A DNA stretch of 64,000 nt. Origin: Nostoc sp. PCC 7524 (GTDB lineage Bacteria > Cyanobacteriota > Cyanobacteriia > Cyanobacteriales > Nostocaceae). The position numbers and the translations under genes are program-made. The DNA is taken from positions 682,001 through 746,000 of the forward strand of contig NC_019684.1 in NCBI RefSeq assembly GCF_000316645.1, written 5' to 3'. Below the pieces are notes generated by a model, which saw only the letters and a list, made by a program, of their open reading frames with translations, was not told where the DNA came from and did no database searches. Positions 43,907 to 52,284 of the stretch are shown here, in pieces (the stretch's first letter is position 1; each line of letters starts with the position of its first letter).

Positions 43907-44842
43907 ATGCAGGCAATACAAGCCCCATCTACAACTCCCATTCCTGGACAATATTGGCAGTGGCGAGGGCATAAAATTTACTACGTCCGTGCAGGAGAAC
44001 AACAACCGCAACGTCCACCGTTGCTATTGGTGCATGGCTTTGGTGCTTCCACAGATCACTGGCGCAAGAATATCACAGGTCTGTGTGCTGATTTTGAAGT
44101 ATTTGCGATCGACCTGTTGGGATTTGGACGTTCTGCCAAACCTAAATTACAGTATGGCGGCGACTTATGGCGCGATCAACTTCGTGATTTTATCAGTGAA
44201 GTAATTGGTCAAAAAGCCGTGTTAGCAGGTAACTCGCTTGGTGGTTATGCTTGCTTGTGCGTTGCAGCCCAGTGTCCTGATAGTGCGGCTGGTGTAGTCT
44301 TACTTAATAGCGCCGGGCCATTTAGCGAAACTCAGTCTACATCTGAACCAGAAGCCTTACAATCACAAATTCAGCCACCTAAACAACCCTCAGTTTTACA
44401 AAAACTTCTGGGTGATGGTGTGAAATGGATGTTTCAACAACCTTTAGCCCAGTTTTTATTATTTCAATATGTGCGGCAACGTTGGGTAATTCGCCGAACT
44501 TTAGAAAAGGTTTATCTTGATAAAACTGCTATCACAGACCAATTAGTAGAAGAAATTTATCGTCCTGCTTACGATACTGGAGCTTTAGATGTGTTTGTGT
44601 CAGTTTTTAGTTCTCCGCAAGGGGAAAAAGTTGATGTTTTATTAAAACAATTAACTTGTCCTTTGTTACTACTTTGGGGAGAGGCTGATCCTTGGATGAA
44701 TGCTAGAGAACGTTCACAAAAGTTTCGCCTATATTATCCTGAATTAACAGAACATTTCCTGATGGCTGGTCATTGTCCTCATGATGAAGTTCCAAATCAG
44801 GTGAATCCGCTTTTACGAGATTGGGTACTATCGATTTCTTAG
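43907..44842 (+). CDS. Alpha/beta hydrolase
   Basis: A 311-residue hydrolase with the full catalytic triad: oxyanion loop LLLVHGFGASTDHWRKN, nucleophile Ser in AGNSLGGYACLC (near residue 109), Asp in LLLWGEADPWMN (near 258) and His in MAGHCPHDEVP (near 288). A helical lid lies between residues ~150 and 220. No signal peptide. The family includes esterases and pheophytinase-like enzymes, so the substrate cannot be read off. It has its own promoter region, which contains short tandem repeats. Confidence 0.9.
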   Translation: MQAIQAPSTTPIPGQYWQWRGHKIYYVRAGEQQPQRPPLLLVHGFGASTDHWRKNITGLCADFEVFAIDLLGFGRSAKPKLQYGGDLWRDQLRDFISEVIGQKAVLAGNSLGGYACLCVAAQCPDSAAGVVLLNSAGPFSETQSTSEPEALQSQIQPPKQPSVLQKLLGDGVKWMFQQPLAQFLLFQYVRQRWVIRRTLEKVYLDKTAITDQLVEEIYRPAYDTGALDVFVSVFSSPQGEKVDVLLKQLTCPLLLLWGEADPWMNARERSQKFRLYYPELTEHFLMAGHCPHDEVPNQVNPLLRDWVLSIS

Positions 44843-44908
44843 TAAGGAGTAGAAGGCAGGAGAAAACACAAGAAAAGCCTGTTTCTTGTCGATTCGGATA
44901 AATTGGTT

Positions 44909-44932
44909 AGGGGCGCAAGGTTGTTCGCCCCT
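44909..44932. terminator. Hairpin downstream of the alpha/beta hydrolase gene
   Basis: AGGGGCG (44909-44915) and CGCCCCT (44926-44932) form a 7-bp GC-rich stem, followed by TTAAGGTTTTAG. It lies between convergent genes and may end both. Confidence 0.55.
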
Positions 44933-44960
44933 TAAGGTTTTAGATGTGTTGCTGAATTGT

Positions 44961-45680
44961 TTATTTAAGAATGTGAGATTTGATTTTTTGCTCGATTTGC
45001 TCACTAATAATCTCTGTACCCATACTTGGTTGATCAAGATTGACTCTGACAAAATTTGTTTGATCTAATTCTGTAAATTTATTATCGTTATTCGAGTCTT
45101 TGTGAATTTTTATAAAAATTGCATTTTGACTAGGAACAAGAACCCAATTAATGATTTTGGTATTATTGGGAGTGACTTGTTGGAGGTTCTTGCCTGACAA
45201 ATCAGACATATAACCAATCACCGCATCTTGTTGATTGAGTTTTTTATCTTTGTTGGTATCTTGGTCAATAATTTGATAAAGCCAAACTCTTGTCGGCGGT
45301 TTACCTGTTGATTTGGTTTCGATTAAATCAAAGGAACTTATGAGGGCTTTTTTATCTAGGAGAAGGTGAGTGTCACCATCTTGTTTACGATAGAATATTA
45401 AGTTATACAATAATCTATAATCTCGTTTATAAGACGCAGAAGTTTCTAAAAAACTTTCTTTCTTTGAATTCTGTTCTATAACGTTAACTGGAATCATCAG
45501 ATAATCTGACTGCTCTTTAATAATTAAGTCTTCATAGCTAATTTTTGGCTCTGGTTGTTGCTGTGCTACAGCCTGTGATTGCTCGGCTTTTCTAGCTGTA
45601 TTGAAGTCACACGATAAAGACAGGCTAGCTGCAAACATTGCTAATGTAATATTCTTCAAACAGCTCTTGATTTTTTTCAT
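44961..45680 (-). CDS. Lipoprotein with two EF-hand-like calcium loops
   Basis: Not a named protein. Start is taken at Met24 of the longest frame (45680), which yields a lipoprotein signal (KKIKSCLKNITLAMFAASLS, lipobox LSLSC, Cys24). The 239-residue product has a Gln-rich linker and a beta-rich domain with two canonical 12-residue EF-hand-type loops: DTNKDKKLNQQD (141-152) and DSNNDNKFTELD (195-206), each with Asp/Asn at 1, 3, 5 and an acidic residue at 12. They lie in otherwise beta-strand-like context (VWLYQIIDQ before, IFIKIHK before), as in dockerin-like calcium loops. Ca2+ sensing at the cell surface is inference. The long leader contains a terminator. Confidence 0.75.
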   Translation of the reverse strand: MKKIKSCLKNITLAMFAASLSLSCDFNTARKAEQSQAVAQQQPEPKISYEDLIIKEQSDYLMIPVNVIEQNSKKESFLETSASYKRDYRLLYNLIFYRKQDGDTHLLLDKKALISSFDLIETKSTGKPPTRVWLYQIIDQDTNKDKKLNQQDAVIGYMSDLSGKNLQQVTPNNTKIINWVLVPSQNAIFIKIHKDSNNDNKFTELDQTNFVRVNLDQPSMGTEIISEQIEQKIKSHILK

Positions 45681-46199
45681 GTATGTTTCTAGCAGGATAT
45701 GTTGCTGTCCTATTTTATTCGCTGCTAGAAAATCAGGCAGACTTAGCAATTTTTAGTAATGGTAGCAATACACCATATCCAACTGAAAAACCCGGTACAG
45801 GTTGACCGGGTTTTTCAAAGTTCACAGGTTTCAAATTTTTAAATTTAATAAAGAAAGTTTTGAGAAAGTTTACAACTAGGGTGGACATTAGAACTCACAA
45901 ATCCAGCAATTTCTGTTTTTCCGCTTTGGGATTTGGCTTCGCCCTTTTTAGGGTTTTTGCCACATCACATAAAATATGCTGTAATTTGCGTGGGCTGATG
46001 ATGGGAGACACCGAATCATTTGCCCTTTAGTTTTTGTTTGCCTTGTTTGGTGTCTTGATATTTAAGTTAGCACCGAGTTCAGAGATGATCAATCGGTAGT
46101 TTACTAAAGTTGATATTTTGTAGATTTTCGCAATAACATCTGAAAATTTTGATCCCCAACTATCTTTTGTCGATAGTTAGGGTCTTATTCAAGGGGTTG
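45681..46199 (-). other. 519-bp spacer: long leader or unrecognised RNA
   Basis: No ORF is convincing between the lipoprotein start and the aldo/keto reductase stop. It holds a strong terminator at 45786-45815, a short hairpin AACTATC...GATAGTT at 46158-46178 and moderately GC-rich DNA around 45920-46030. The minus strand could make a small RNA ending at the terminator or a leader with attenuation. I recognise no known RNA family (not tmRNA, 6S, RNase P or Yfr1 by their conserved motifs). Confidence 0.4.
45786..45815. terminator. Strong bidirectional terminator in the leader of the lipoprotein gene
   Basis: AAAAACCCGGT (45786-45796) and ACCGGGTTTTT (45805-45815) are perfect 11-bp inverse arms with an 8-nt loop and T tracts on both strands. 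It lies 105 bp upstream of the lipoprotein start and 385 bp beyond the aldo/keto reductase gene on the same strand. Confidence 0.88.
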
Positions 46200-47159
46200 T
46201 TACCAATTCCACATGACGGAACTATCATCAAGATGGTCGGTGACAATGCGACCGATCGCATCAATTTCGGCAATTTCGTCCGTAGAAAGTTTCACATCAG
46301 CAGCAAGGGCGTTATCTTTGGCTTGTTCGGGATAACGCGCACCTGCGATCGCATGGGTTTGGGGTTGGGCAATTAACCATGCTAGAGCCAACTGAGCCAA
46401 CGTACAATCATGCTGTGCTGCGATGGGACGCAGTTTATCTAGTGCTTGTTGGGCGCGTTCATAGTTTTCGCCTTGAAATAGTTTATTTTTGGCGCGGTTG
46501 TCTTCTGGATCAAATTTATCTCCCAGCCCAAATTTTCCGGTTAATAATCCTTGGGCTAAGGGTGAGTACGCCAAGATGGAAATATTATTTTCTATGCAAT
46601 CAGGCATAGCATCTTTTTCTACTTGCCGCCAAAACAATGAGTATGGAGGTTGTAAACTATCAATGCGTCCATACTGGGCGGCTTGGGCTAATTGGGCGCG
46701 GGAAAAATTAGAAACTCCAATGGCGCGAATCTTACCTTGTGCTTTCAGATGGTTGAGGGCTTGCATGGTTTCCTCAATTGGTACAATCTCGGTATTGAAA
46801 GAACCAGTCGGCCAGTGAATTTGGTAAAGGTCGATGTAGTCAGTTTTGAGGTTTTTTAAAGAGCGATCGCAAGCCTCAATTACTTGGTCATACTTGAGAT
46901 GGTTAGCAAACACTTTCGTGGCATACTCTACTTGATCACGCACATCAGAGACAGCCTCGGCGACAATCCGCTCAGAATGTCCATCACCGTAAACTTCAGC
47001 CGTGTCAATTGTGGTTATCCCTGCTTCAAAGGCGGCGCGGATGGCTTTAATTGAATCAGCATCCTCAATGCCCACCCACCATTTCTTACCTGCTTGCCAA
47101 GTTCCCATGAGGATGGGTGTAATGTGTACGTCAGATGTACCCAGTCTTCGCTTCTCCAT
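46200..47159 (-). CDS. Aldo/keto reductase
   Basis: NADPH-dependent oxidoreductase of 319 residues with the AKR barrel: LGTSDVHITPILMGTWQ at the start, catalytic Asp and Tyr in TIDTAEVYGDGHSE (near residues 52-57), Lys in EYATKVF (~81), His in IDLYQIHWP (~114), and the cofactor loop YSPLAQGLLTGKFG plus IAGARYPEQ. The general layout fits the AKR11/AKR13-like bacterial group; the substrate is unknown. Single gene, divergent from the DUF1802 gene with an 85-bp promoter region between. Confidence 0.95.
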   Translation of the reverse strand: MEKRRLGTSDVHITPILMGTWQAGKKWWVGIEDADSIKAIRAAFEAGITTIDTAEVYGDGHSERIVAEAVSDVRDQVEYATKVFANHLKYDQVIEACDRSLKNLKTDYIDLYQIHWPTGSFNTEIVPIEETMQALNHLKAQGKIRAIGVSNFSRAQLAQAAQYGRIDSLQPPYSLFWRQVEKDAMPDCIENNISILAYSPLAQGLLTGKFGLGDKFDPEDNRAKNKLFQGENYERAQQALDKLRPIAAQHDCTLAQLALAWLIAQPQTHAIAGARYPEQAKDNALAADVKLSTDEIAEIDAIGRIVTDHLDDSSVMWNW

Positions 47160-47244
47160 AACCTTTCCTTAATTCATATCCCTGGATAGTTTTATACTTT
47201 AACGGTCTGAGCTACAAATTAAATCAGAGTTAAAGTAGATCCTC

Positions 47245-47844
47245 ATGTTGATGGAATTGGATAAAACAGTGCATACGCTCAAAGAATGGGCGATTGCAAT
47301 TAATGCTTTGGAAGCTGGCAAAACTATTATGTTGCTGCGTAAAGGCGGGATTCATGAAAAACAAGGCCGTTTCCAAGTCGCTCATCAGCAGGTTTTGCTT
47401 TATCCCACCTTTGAACATCAGCAAGCTTTCTTACTCAAGACTGAATACGCTCATCTGGTTCAGCCAGTCACATCAGGATGGCATCCAGAAACGTTAAGGA
47501 TTGGAAGTTGGGCTGAGATCACTGATATTTTGCCAGTACGTGATGAGTCAATTGTCAGCAGATTATTACCTTTTCATATCTGGAATGAGCATTTCATACG
47601 CGATCGCCTGAAGTGGAAAGCCCAGCAGCCATTATTTATTCTCCTTCTGCGGACTTACACACTTCCCCAAGTACAAGAAATTCCCTATCGTGCGGAATAT
47701 GGTGGGTGTAAGTCATGGATTGACATAGCACAGCCCATTCAGCTACAAAGTTCGGAACCTGTGTTGTCTGACTCTTATTACATAGAAATAGTCAAAGAGA
47801 TTCGGGCGATTATTGGCGACAAATCCTATGTTCCATCTGTTTAA
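47245..47844 (+). CDS. DUF1802 family protein
   Basis: A 199-residue soluble protein of the DUF1802 family, function unknown. Diagnostic parts are LKEWAIAINALEAGKTIMLL then RKGGIHEKQGRF near the start, LLYPTFEHQ, and a C-terminal EYGGCKSWIDI. The start may be either Met1 or Met3 (MLMEL). A hairpin repeat 17 bp downstream probably terminates it. Confidence 0.85.
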   Translation: MLMELDKTVHTLKEWAIAINALEAGKTIMLLRKGGIHEKQGRFQVAHQQVLLYPTFEHQQAFLLKTEYAHLVQPVTSGWHPETLRIGSWAEITDILPVRDESIVSRLLPFHIWNEHFIRDRLKWKAQQPLFILLLRTYTLPQVQEIPYRAEYGGCKSWIDIAQPIQLQSSEPVLSDSYYIEIVKEIRAIIGDKSYVPSV

Positions 47845-47860
47845 TCGATATCCGATGAAA

Positions 47861-47897
47861 AATCTTGTAGAGACGTAGCTACATCTCTACAAAGATT
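47861..47897. repeat. Near-perfect inverted repeat (TTGTAGAGACGTAG family), possible terminator
   Basis: AATCTTGTAGAGACGTAG (47861-47878) and CTACATCTCTACAAAGATT (47879-47897) fold into an almost perfect stem. It is a common Nostoc-type dispersed repeat located just after the DUF1802 gene. Confidence 0.7.
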
Positions 47898-48286
47898 TCG
47901 GGTAACGCATCATTAATTTTTGGATCTGATTAGCCAATTCCCAATCCCTCAGTCATTGCAGCCATCAAAACTCTATTTTTGCAACAAAACTTAAAATGTA
48001 AGCAAAATAGTAACTCTTGATACATACAGTAGCGATAACCGCAGATAACATTAAAAAAATCTTATTCTGATAGTTGCCTCAGAAAAAACCTTTATCACTA
48101 ATTTTGAACCGTGGAGCTTATTATAAGCAATCTAAATGAATGACATTTATTTAAGTAATTGTACGATTTTAGATTGTAGATAAGTTCACATACTCTAGGA
48201 GGATTCAAAAGTATCCCACAAGGCTGACGAAGTATTGACAAAAATCTGCGAATATGCAATATAAGCTAAATGCAAAGGAGTGTGCC
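47898..48286. other. Spacer before the 86-residue gene
   Basis: About 390 bp. It contains an isolated AGGAGG (48197-48202) not followed by any start codon at proper distance, and the good AAAGGAG site at 48274-48280 for the next gene. No further gene recognised. Confidence 0.4.
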
Positions 48287-48547
48287 ATGCAACGACAAAT
48301 GTGCTGGATATCCAAGACTAGCGGTGATGGGGACAAAATCTTATATCTGCAAGTGTCACCTGGCCAACCTTGGCGACCTTACACGGCTTTTCCACAATTT
48401 TCAGTACCAGACTATCAAATTCCTGGTGGTTCCAAAGGCTGGGCAACTTATCAAAAACTACTCAAAGCAGGCTGGACATTAGTACCGAGCGCACGAGCTA
48501 ACGAATTTGGCAGCAGTGTTTATGCAGAGTCAACGGTTAATAGTTAG
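48287..48547 (+). CDS. Small hypothetical protein (86 aa)
   Basis: Unrecognised small soluble protein. ATG at 48287 is preferred to one 11 codons earlier because AAAGGAG lies 6 nt before it. Product: short N-terminus with Cys (MQRQMCWISKTSGDGDKILY), Trp- and Pro-rich middle (PGQPWRPYTAFPQFSVPDYQ), then GSKGWATYQKLLKAGWTLVP, a motif that looks like a compact helix-turn found in small cyanobacterial proteins. Convergent with GGT, 6 bp between stop codons. Confidence 0.7.
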   Translation: MQRQMCWISKTSGDGDKILYLQVSPGQPWRPYTAFPQFSVPDYQIPGGSKGWATYQKLLKAGWTLVPSARANEFGSSVYAESTVNS

Positions 48548-48553
48548 TAACAA

Positions 48554-50335
48554 TTAAAAACCTCTAGGAGAGCCTTCGCCGCGAGGATCGGCTGCACTCT
48601 CTAATGTACCATCAGTAGTAACAGCGATCGCGTTAATATTTCCCCAAGGCTGACTTTCTTTGATATTGTGTCCGCGACGGCGTAAATCTTGCAGAGTCAA
48701 AGCATCTAAACCCCAAGGTTCTATTCGCAACTCATCGGGAAGCCACTGGTGATGTATGCGTGGCACAGATACGGCTGCACCAATATCCATATTATATTCC
48801 AGCACATTGAGCATCACTTGCAATACCTGAGTGATGATAGTGCTACCGCCAGGCGCACCTACTACCATGCGGAGGCGACCATTTTCAGTAATGATTGTTG
48901 GTGTCATGCTAGAAAGGGGAGTTTTGCGAGGTGCGATCGCATTGGCTTCGTTACCTACAAGTCCAAAAACGTTGGGTACTCCTGGTGCAGCTGCAAAATC
49001 ATCCATTTCATTATTGAGTAAAATACCGGTTCCCGATGCCACTACTCCAGAACCATAGCCGTAGTTAACGGTAAATGTCAGACTAACGGCGTTGCGTTCT
49101 GCATCGATAACGTTTAAATGGCTAGTTTCGGGAGATTCGTAACGATTTGCTAGTTGCAGTTTTCGAGTGAGGGGAATCTTAACTTGGGGAAAGCCTTGGA
49201 GGATTTCCGGTGCAATTGGCTTAATTTGTGTTGCAGGTGTAGCTTTGTTTAGATCAATCTCAGCACGGCGTTTTTGGGCATAGCTGAGACTAAGTAATGC
49301 TTGCAGAGGAATTTTGACAAAATCGGGATCACCTAAATATTGCGAGCGATCGCTATAAGTAATTTTCATCGCTTCCGTCATCAGATGTAAAGCTTGGGGA
49401 TGATGCCAACCCCAGGATTTTAAATCTGCATCACCAATGATGTTTAACATCTGCAATAACAATACACCACCGGACGACGGTGGTGGCATAGAACAAACTT
49501 GAGCTTGGCGGAAACTTCCACACACAGGAGTCCGCCATATTGGTTTATAGGCTTTGAGGTCTGCTAGAGTGATTAAACCGCCGTTTTTCGCCATATCATT
49601 GGCAATGGCACGGGCAATATTACCATTGTAAAAACTTTGGGGATTTTGGGCGATCGCTTTTAAGGTAAGTGCTAAATCTCGCTGTACTAATCTTTCCCCT
49701 GGTTGATAAAATTCCCCGTTGCGGGTGAATATATCCCGTGCGGTTGGGTTTTTCAAGACTACTTGCAGACGATTATTATAAACTGCAAGTGAACGCCAAG
49801 TGGGTTGATGACTGATAATAAAACCATCTTGAGCTAGTGCGATCGCAGGTTTGACTACTTCTTGCCACGGCAGCTTACCATAACGGCGGTGAACTTCATA
49901 CATTCCGGCGACTGTTCCCGGTGTCGCCACTGCTAAATAACCATTCACACTTGCATAGGGACGCACCTTTCCTTCTGCATCTAAATACATATTTTTTGTG
50001 GCTTTCAGGGGTGCGCGTTCCCGAAAGTCTAAAGCTTTGATTTCGCCTGTTTTCTCGTTACGCAATAACAAGAAACCACCGCCACCAATTCCGGCGGAAA
50101 ATGGTTCAACCACAGAAATAGCAAAGGTTGTGGCGACGGCTGCATCAACTGCGTTACCACCTTGGCGTAAAATTGTCAGTCCCGCCTCACTCGCCAAGGG
50201 ATGGGCAGATACTACCATTGCTTTTTTGCTGCGTAAAGGTAGGGTGATGGTGGCTGATGCTATTTGGCTGTAAGAGAGAATTCCGAGGGAAAAGATGGTA
50301 AATGCAATCTGTTTGGTTTGAGTGAGAATAGGCAT
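48554..50335 (-). CDS. ggt: Gamma-glutamyltranspeptidase precursor
   Basis: Periplasmic N-terminal-nucleophile enzyme that cleaves glutathione and transfers gamma-glutamyl groups. Start is taken at Met20 of the longest frame (50335): it opens a clean signal peptide (MPILTQTKQIAFTIFSLGIL ... SQIASA), and the upstream codons read through a dispersed ACGCAGAGGGACGC repeat. The ~593-residue proenzyme has the large-subunit motifs GGNAVDAAVATTF, GIGGGGF, DFRERAP and the autocleavage site before Thr404 in SPETSHLNVIDA; the small subunit has SGTGILLNNEMDDF, PLSSMTPTI and VVGAPGGSTIITQ. It could recycle extracellular glutathione or phytochelatin breakdown products. Confidence 0.95.
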   Translation of the reverse strand: MPILTQTKQIAFTIFSLGILSYSQIASATITLPLRSKKAMVVSAHPLASEAGLTILRQGGNAVDAAVATTFAISVVEPFSAGIGGGGFLLLRNEKTGEIKALDFRERAPLKATKNMYLDAEGKVRPYASVNGYLAVATPGTVAGMYEVHRRYGKLPWQEVVKPAIALAQDGFIISHQPTWRSLAVYNNRLQVVLKNPTARDIFTRNGEFYQPGERLVQRDLALTLKAIAQNPQSFYNGNIARAIANDMAKNGGLITLADLKAYKPIWRTPVCGSFRQAQVCSMPPPSSGGVLLLQMLNIIGDADLKSWGWHHPQALHLMTEAMKITYSDRSQYLGDPDFVKIPLQALLSLSYAQKRRAEIDLNKATPATQIKPIAPEILQGFPQVKIPLTRKLQLANRYESPETSHLNVIDAERNAVSLTFTVNYGYGSGVVASGTGILLNNEMDDFAAAPGVPNVFGLVGNEANAIAPRKTPLSSMTPTIITENGRLRMVVGAPGGSTIITQVLQVMLNVLEYNMDIGAAVSVPRIHHQWLPDELRIEPWGLDALTLQDLRRRGHNIKESQPWGNINAIAVTTDGTLESAADPRGEGSPRGF

Positions 50336-50354
50336 TTTTATGCTTGGTTTTTTG

Positions 50355-50400
50355 GTGTTTTTTAACGCAGAGGGACGCAAACGGTTACGCAAAGGTATAT
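50355..50400. repeat. Dispersed repeat TTTAACGCAGAGGGACGCAA
   Basis: Part of a repeat family seen also at 22692, 25303, 33889, 56742 and 59112 (variants of ACGCAGAGG-ACGCAAAG). Here it lies directly before the chosen ggt start. Confidence 0.65.
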
Positions 50401-50520
50401 GAAGGTTTAGTGAGAGTTATTGGCGGGTTATTTCTAAACATTTGGAAGTTTAATTGTATAATTTGTTTAAATTACTTGAAAATGCGTAATAATTATACAG
50501 TAAAACAATAAATAATTATT

Positions 50521-51669
50521 ATGAATTTATTTGAAAATATACATATTAAGGGCTATCGTCGTTTGTATGACGTACCTATCAAGATGCGGCCATTGACGGT
50601 GATGATTGGTGCTAATGGTGTTGGGAAAACTTCGCTCCTAGAGATTTTTTTACTATTAGCGGCTTCTGCTAAAAGTCAGTTAGAACCTAAAATTTCCGAC
50701 TTGGGCGGATTGAGTGAGATCATTACCCGCGATCGCTCCCACAGTTTAGCTATTTCCTTATCGATGAGTGTACCAGGATATGCACCTCTAAATTATTATC
50801 TCGAAGTAATTCCTAAAGGTTTAGCTTATGAAATTGCTTTAGAAACTCTGACTCAAAAAAATGATATTCATGCTTCTGAACCATTTAAGCATATAGAATC
50901 TCGCGGTTTAGATGTAAAATATTTCAGTCTAGATGAACGGGGGTTATTACGTCCCAATTGGGAACACAATCCTTTAGAAACTTCTCTGTCTCAAGTTCCT
51001 AAAATGTACCAAGAACCTGAGAATTTTCGTAAAAGATTAGCTTCTTGTACTTTTTATGGTGCATTGAATGTTGCGCCTAAAAGTCCAGTTAGGCTTCCGC
51101 AATCAATGCGTCCAGCGACTTTACCAGGTTCTAATGGCGAGGATTTAATATCTTGTCTTTATTACTTGCGAGAAACCGATTCCGAGAGATTTGAAATTAT
51201 AGAAGATACCCTAGCTGCTGCTTTTCCAGATTTTGAAAGATTAGGATTTCCACCAGTAGCCGCAGGAACTTTAACAATGACTTGGAAAGATAAAAACTTT
51301 TCTAAGCCTCTTTATATGCACCAGTTATCTGAGGGAACTTTACGGTTTTTGTGGTTAGTAACGCTGCTACAAAGCCCAGATTTATCGGCGGTAACTCTGA
51401 TAGATGAACCAGAAGTTAGTTTACACCCGGAATTATTACGACTATTGGCAGAATTAATGAGAGAGGCGGCTCAAAGAACTCAGTTAATTGTCGCCACTCA
51501 TTCAGATAGATTAATCAGGTTTTTACACCCTCAAGAAGTTCTAGTTTGTGATGCTGAAGACGGACTGACTACCATGAATTGGGCTGATTCTTTTGATATA
51601 GAAAAGTGGTTACAAGAGTATAGTTTAGATCAGGTTTGGGCAATGAATTTAATTGGTGGTCGTCCATGA
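50521..51669 (+). CDS. AAA ATPase of the OLD/ABC-like (AAA_21) class
   Basis: A 382-residue SMC/ABC-type ATPase without membrane segments. Walker A GANGVGKTS (30-38) follows a typical LFENIHIKGYRRLYDVPIKM start; a central ~180-residue insertion separates it from the signature-like LSEGTLRFLWLVTLLQ (near 265), Walker B TLIDEPEVSLHPEL and the switch His in IVATHSDRLI. These are the features of ATPases from OLD nucleases and anti-phage modules. The gene overlaps the next by ATGA (51666-51669), so the two proteins are made together. A DNA-related or defence role is inferred from family and pairing. Confidence 0.9.
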   Translation: MNLFENIHIKGYRRLYDVPIKMRPLTVMIGANGVGKTSLLEIFLLLAASAKSQLEPKISDLGGLSEIITRDRSHSLAISLSMSVPGYAPLNYYLEVIPKGLAYEIALETLTQKNDIHASEPFKHIESRGLDVKYFSLDERGLLRPNWEHNPLETSLSQVPKMYQEPENFRKRLASCTFYGALNVAPKSPVRLPQSMRPATLPGSNGEDLISCLYYLRETDSERFEIIEDTLAAAFPDFERLGFPPVAAGTLTMTWKDKNFSKPLYMHQLSEGTLRFLWLVTLLQSPDLSAVTLIDEPEVSLHPELLRLLAELMREAAQRTQLIVATHSDRLIRFLHPQEVLVCDAEDGLTTMNWADSFDIEKWLQEYSLDQVWAMNLIGGRP

Positions 51670-52274
51670 AAATAGTTATTTTGGTTGAGGGTGCAACAGA
51701 AACAGCTTTCAAACCGATTTTACTAGATTTTCTCAAATCACGCTTGCAACAGAGAATGCCCAAACTGCAATTTATTCCCTATGATGGACGTATTCCGAAA
51801 GCAGAAAAACTCAGGCGGATTGTTGAAAATTTACTGAGTGGTAGTGATCCTGCTAATGCAGTGATTGCACTAACTGACGTTTACACAGGAACAAATGATT
51901 TCCAAAACGCCGCAGATGCTAAGGATAAAATGACAGCATGGGTGGGTAATAATCCTAATTTTTATCCTCATGTAGCTCAGTATGATTTTGAAGCGTGGTT
52001 GTTACCTTATTGGGCAACAATTCAAAAGTTAGCCAAGCATAACAAATCAGCACCAGGGAGTTTACCTGAGCAAGTCAATCATAATAAGCCTCCTTCGTAT
52101 CACATTAAAGAAATATTTGAAATTGGTCAATGTAAACGCAGTTATAGTAAAACTCGTGATGCGGCAAGTATTTTAAGGAAAAATAATCTGATGGATGCAG
52201 TTAACCAGTGTCCAGAGTTAAAATCTTTTTTAAATACTATTTTGTCTCTTTGTAAAGCGGATTTGATTCCGTGA
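51666..52274 (+). CDS. DUF4276 family protein, Toprim-like nuclease candidate
   Basis: A 202-residue partner of the AAA ATPase. It begins MKIVILVEGATETAF, with Glu8 in the VEG.TE signature seen in Toprim domains of OLD-like proteins; Asp71 in VIALTDVYTG sits where the Toprim acidic pair follows strand 3, and QYDFEAWLLPYWATI (~105-119) is the DUF4276 hallmark. A second helix region (SYSKTRDAASILRKNNLMD) completes the domain. The start at 51666 overlaps the ATPase stop (ATGA); the in-frame Met ten codons upstream would lose this coupling. Metal-dependent nuclease action is inference. Ends 10 bp from the convergent devA stop. Confidence 0.85.
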   Translation: MKIVILVEGATETAFKPILLDFLKSRLQQRMPKLQFIPYDGRIPKAEKLRRIVENLLSGSDPANAVIALTDVYTGTNDFQNAADAKDKMTAWVGNNPNFYPHVAQYDFEAWLLPYWATIQKLAKHNKSAPGSLPEQVNHNKPPSYHIKEIFEIGQCKRSYSKTRDAASILRKNNLMDAVNQCPELKSFLNTILSLCKADLIP

Positions 52275-52284
52275 ACGATATTTT

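Noticed and set aside
45681..46199. tmRNA, 6S RNA or RNase P RNA gene
   Set aside because: The region lacks the conserved sequences I know for these RNAs; only the terminator is clear.
48190..48230. Possible leader peptide after AGGAGG at 48197
   Set aside because: No ATG, GTG or TTG start lies at a suitable distance downstream of the motif.
50336..50392. N-terminal 19-codon extension of ggt
   Set aside because: It also reads through a dispersed repeat and would place basic residues before a normal signal peptide.
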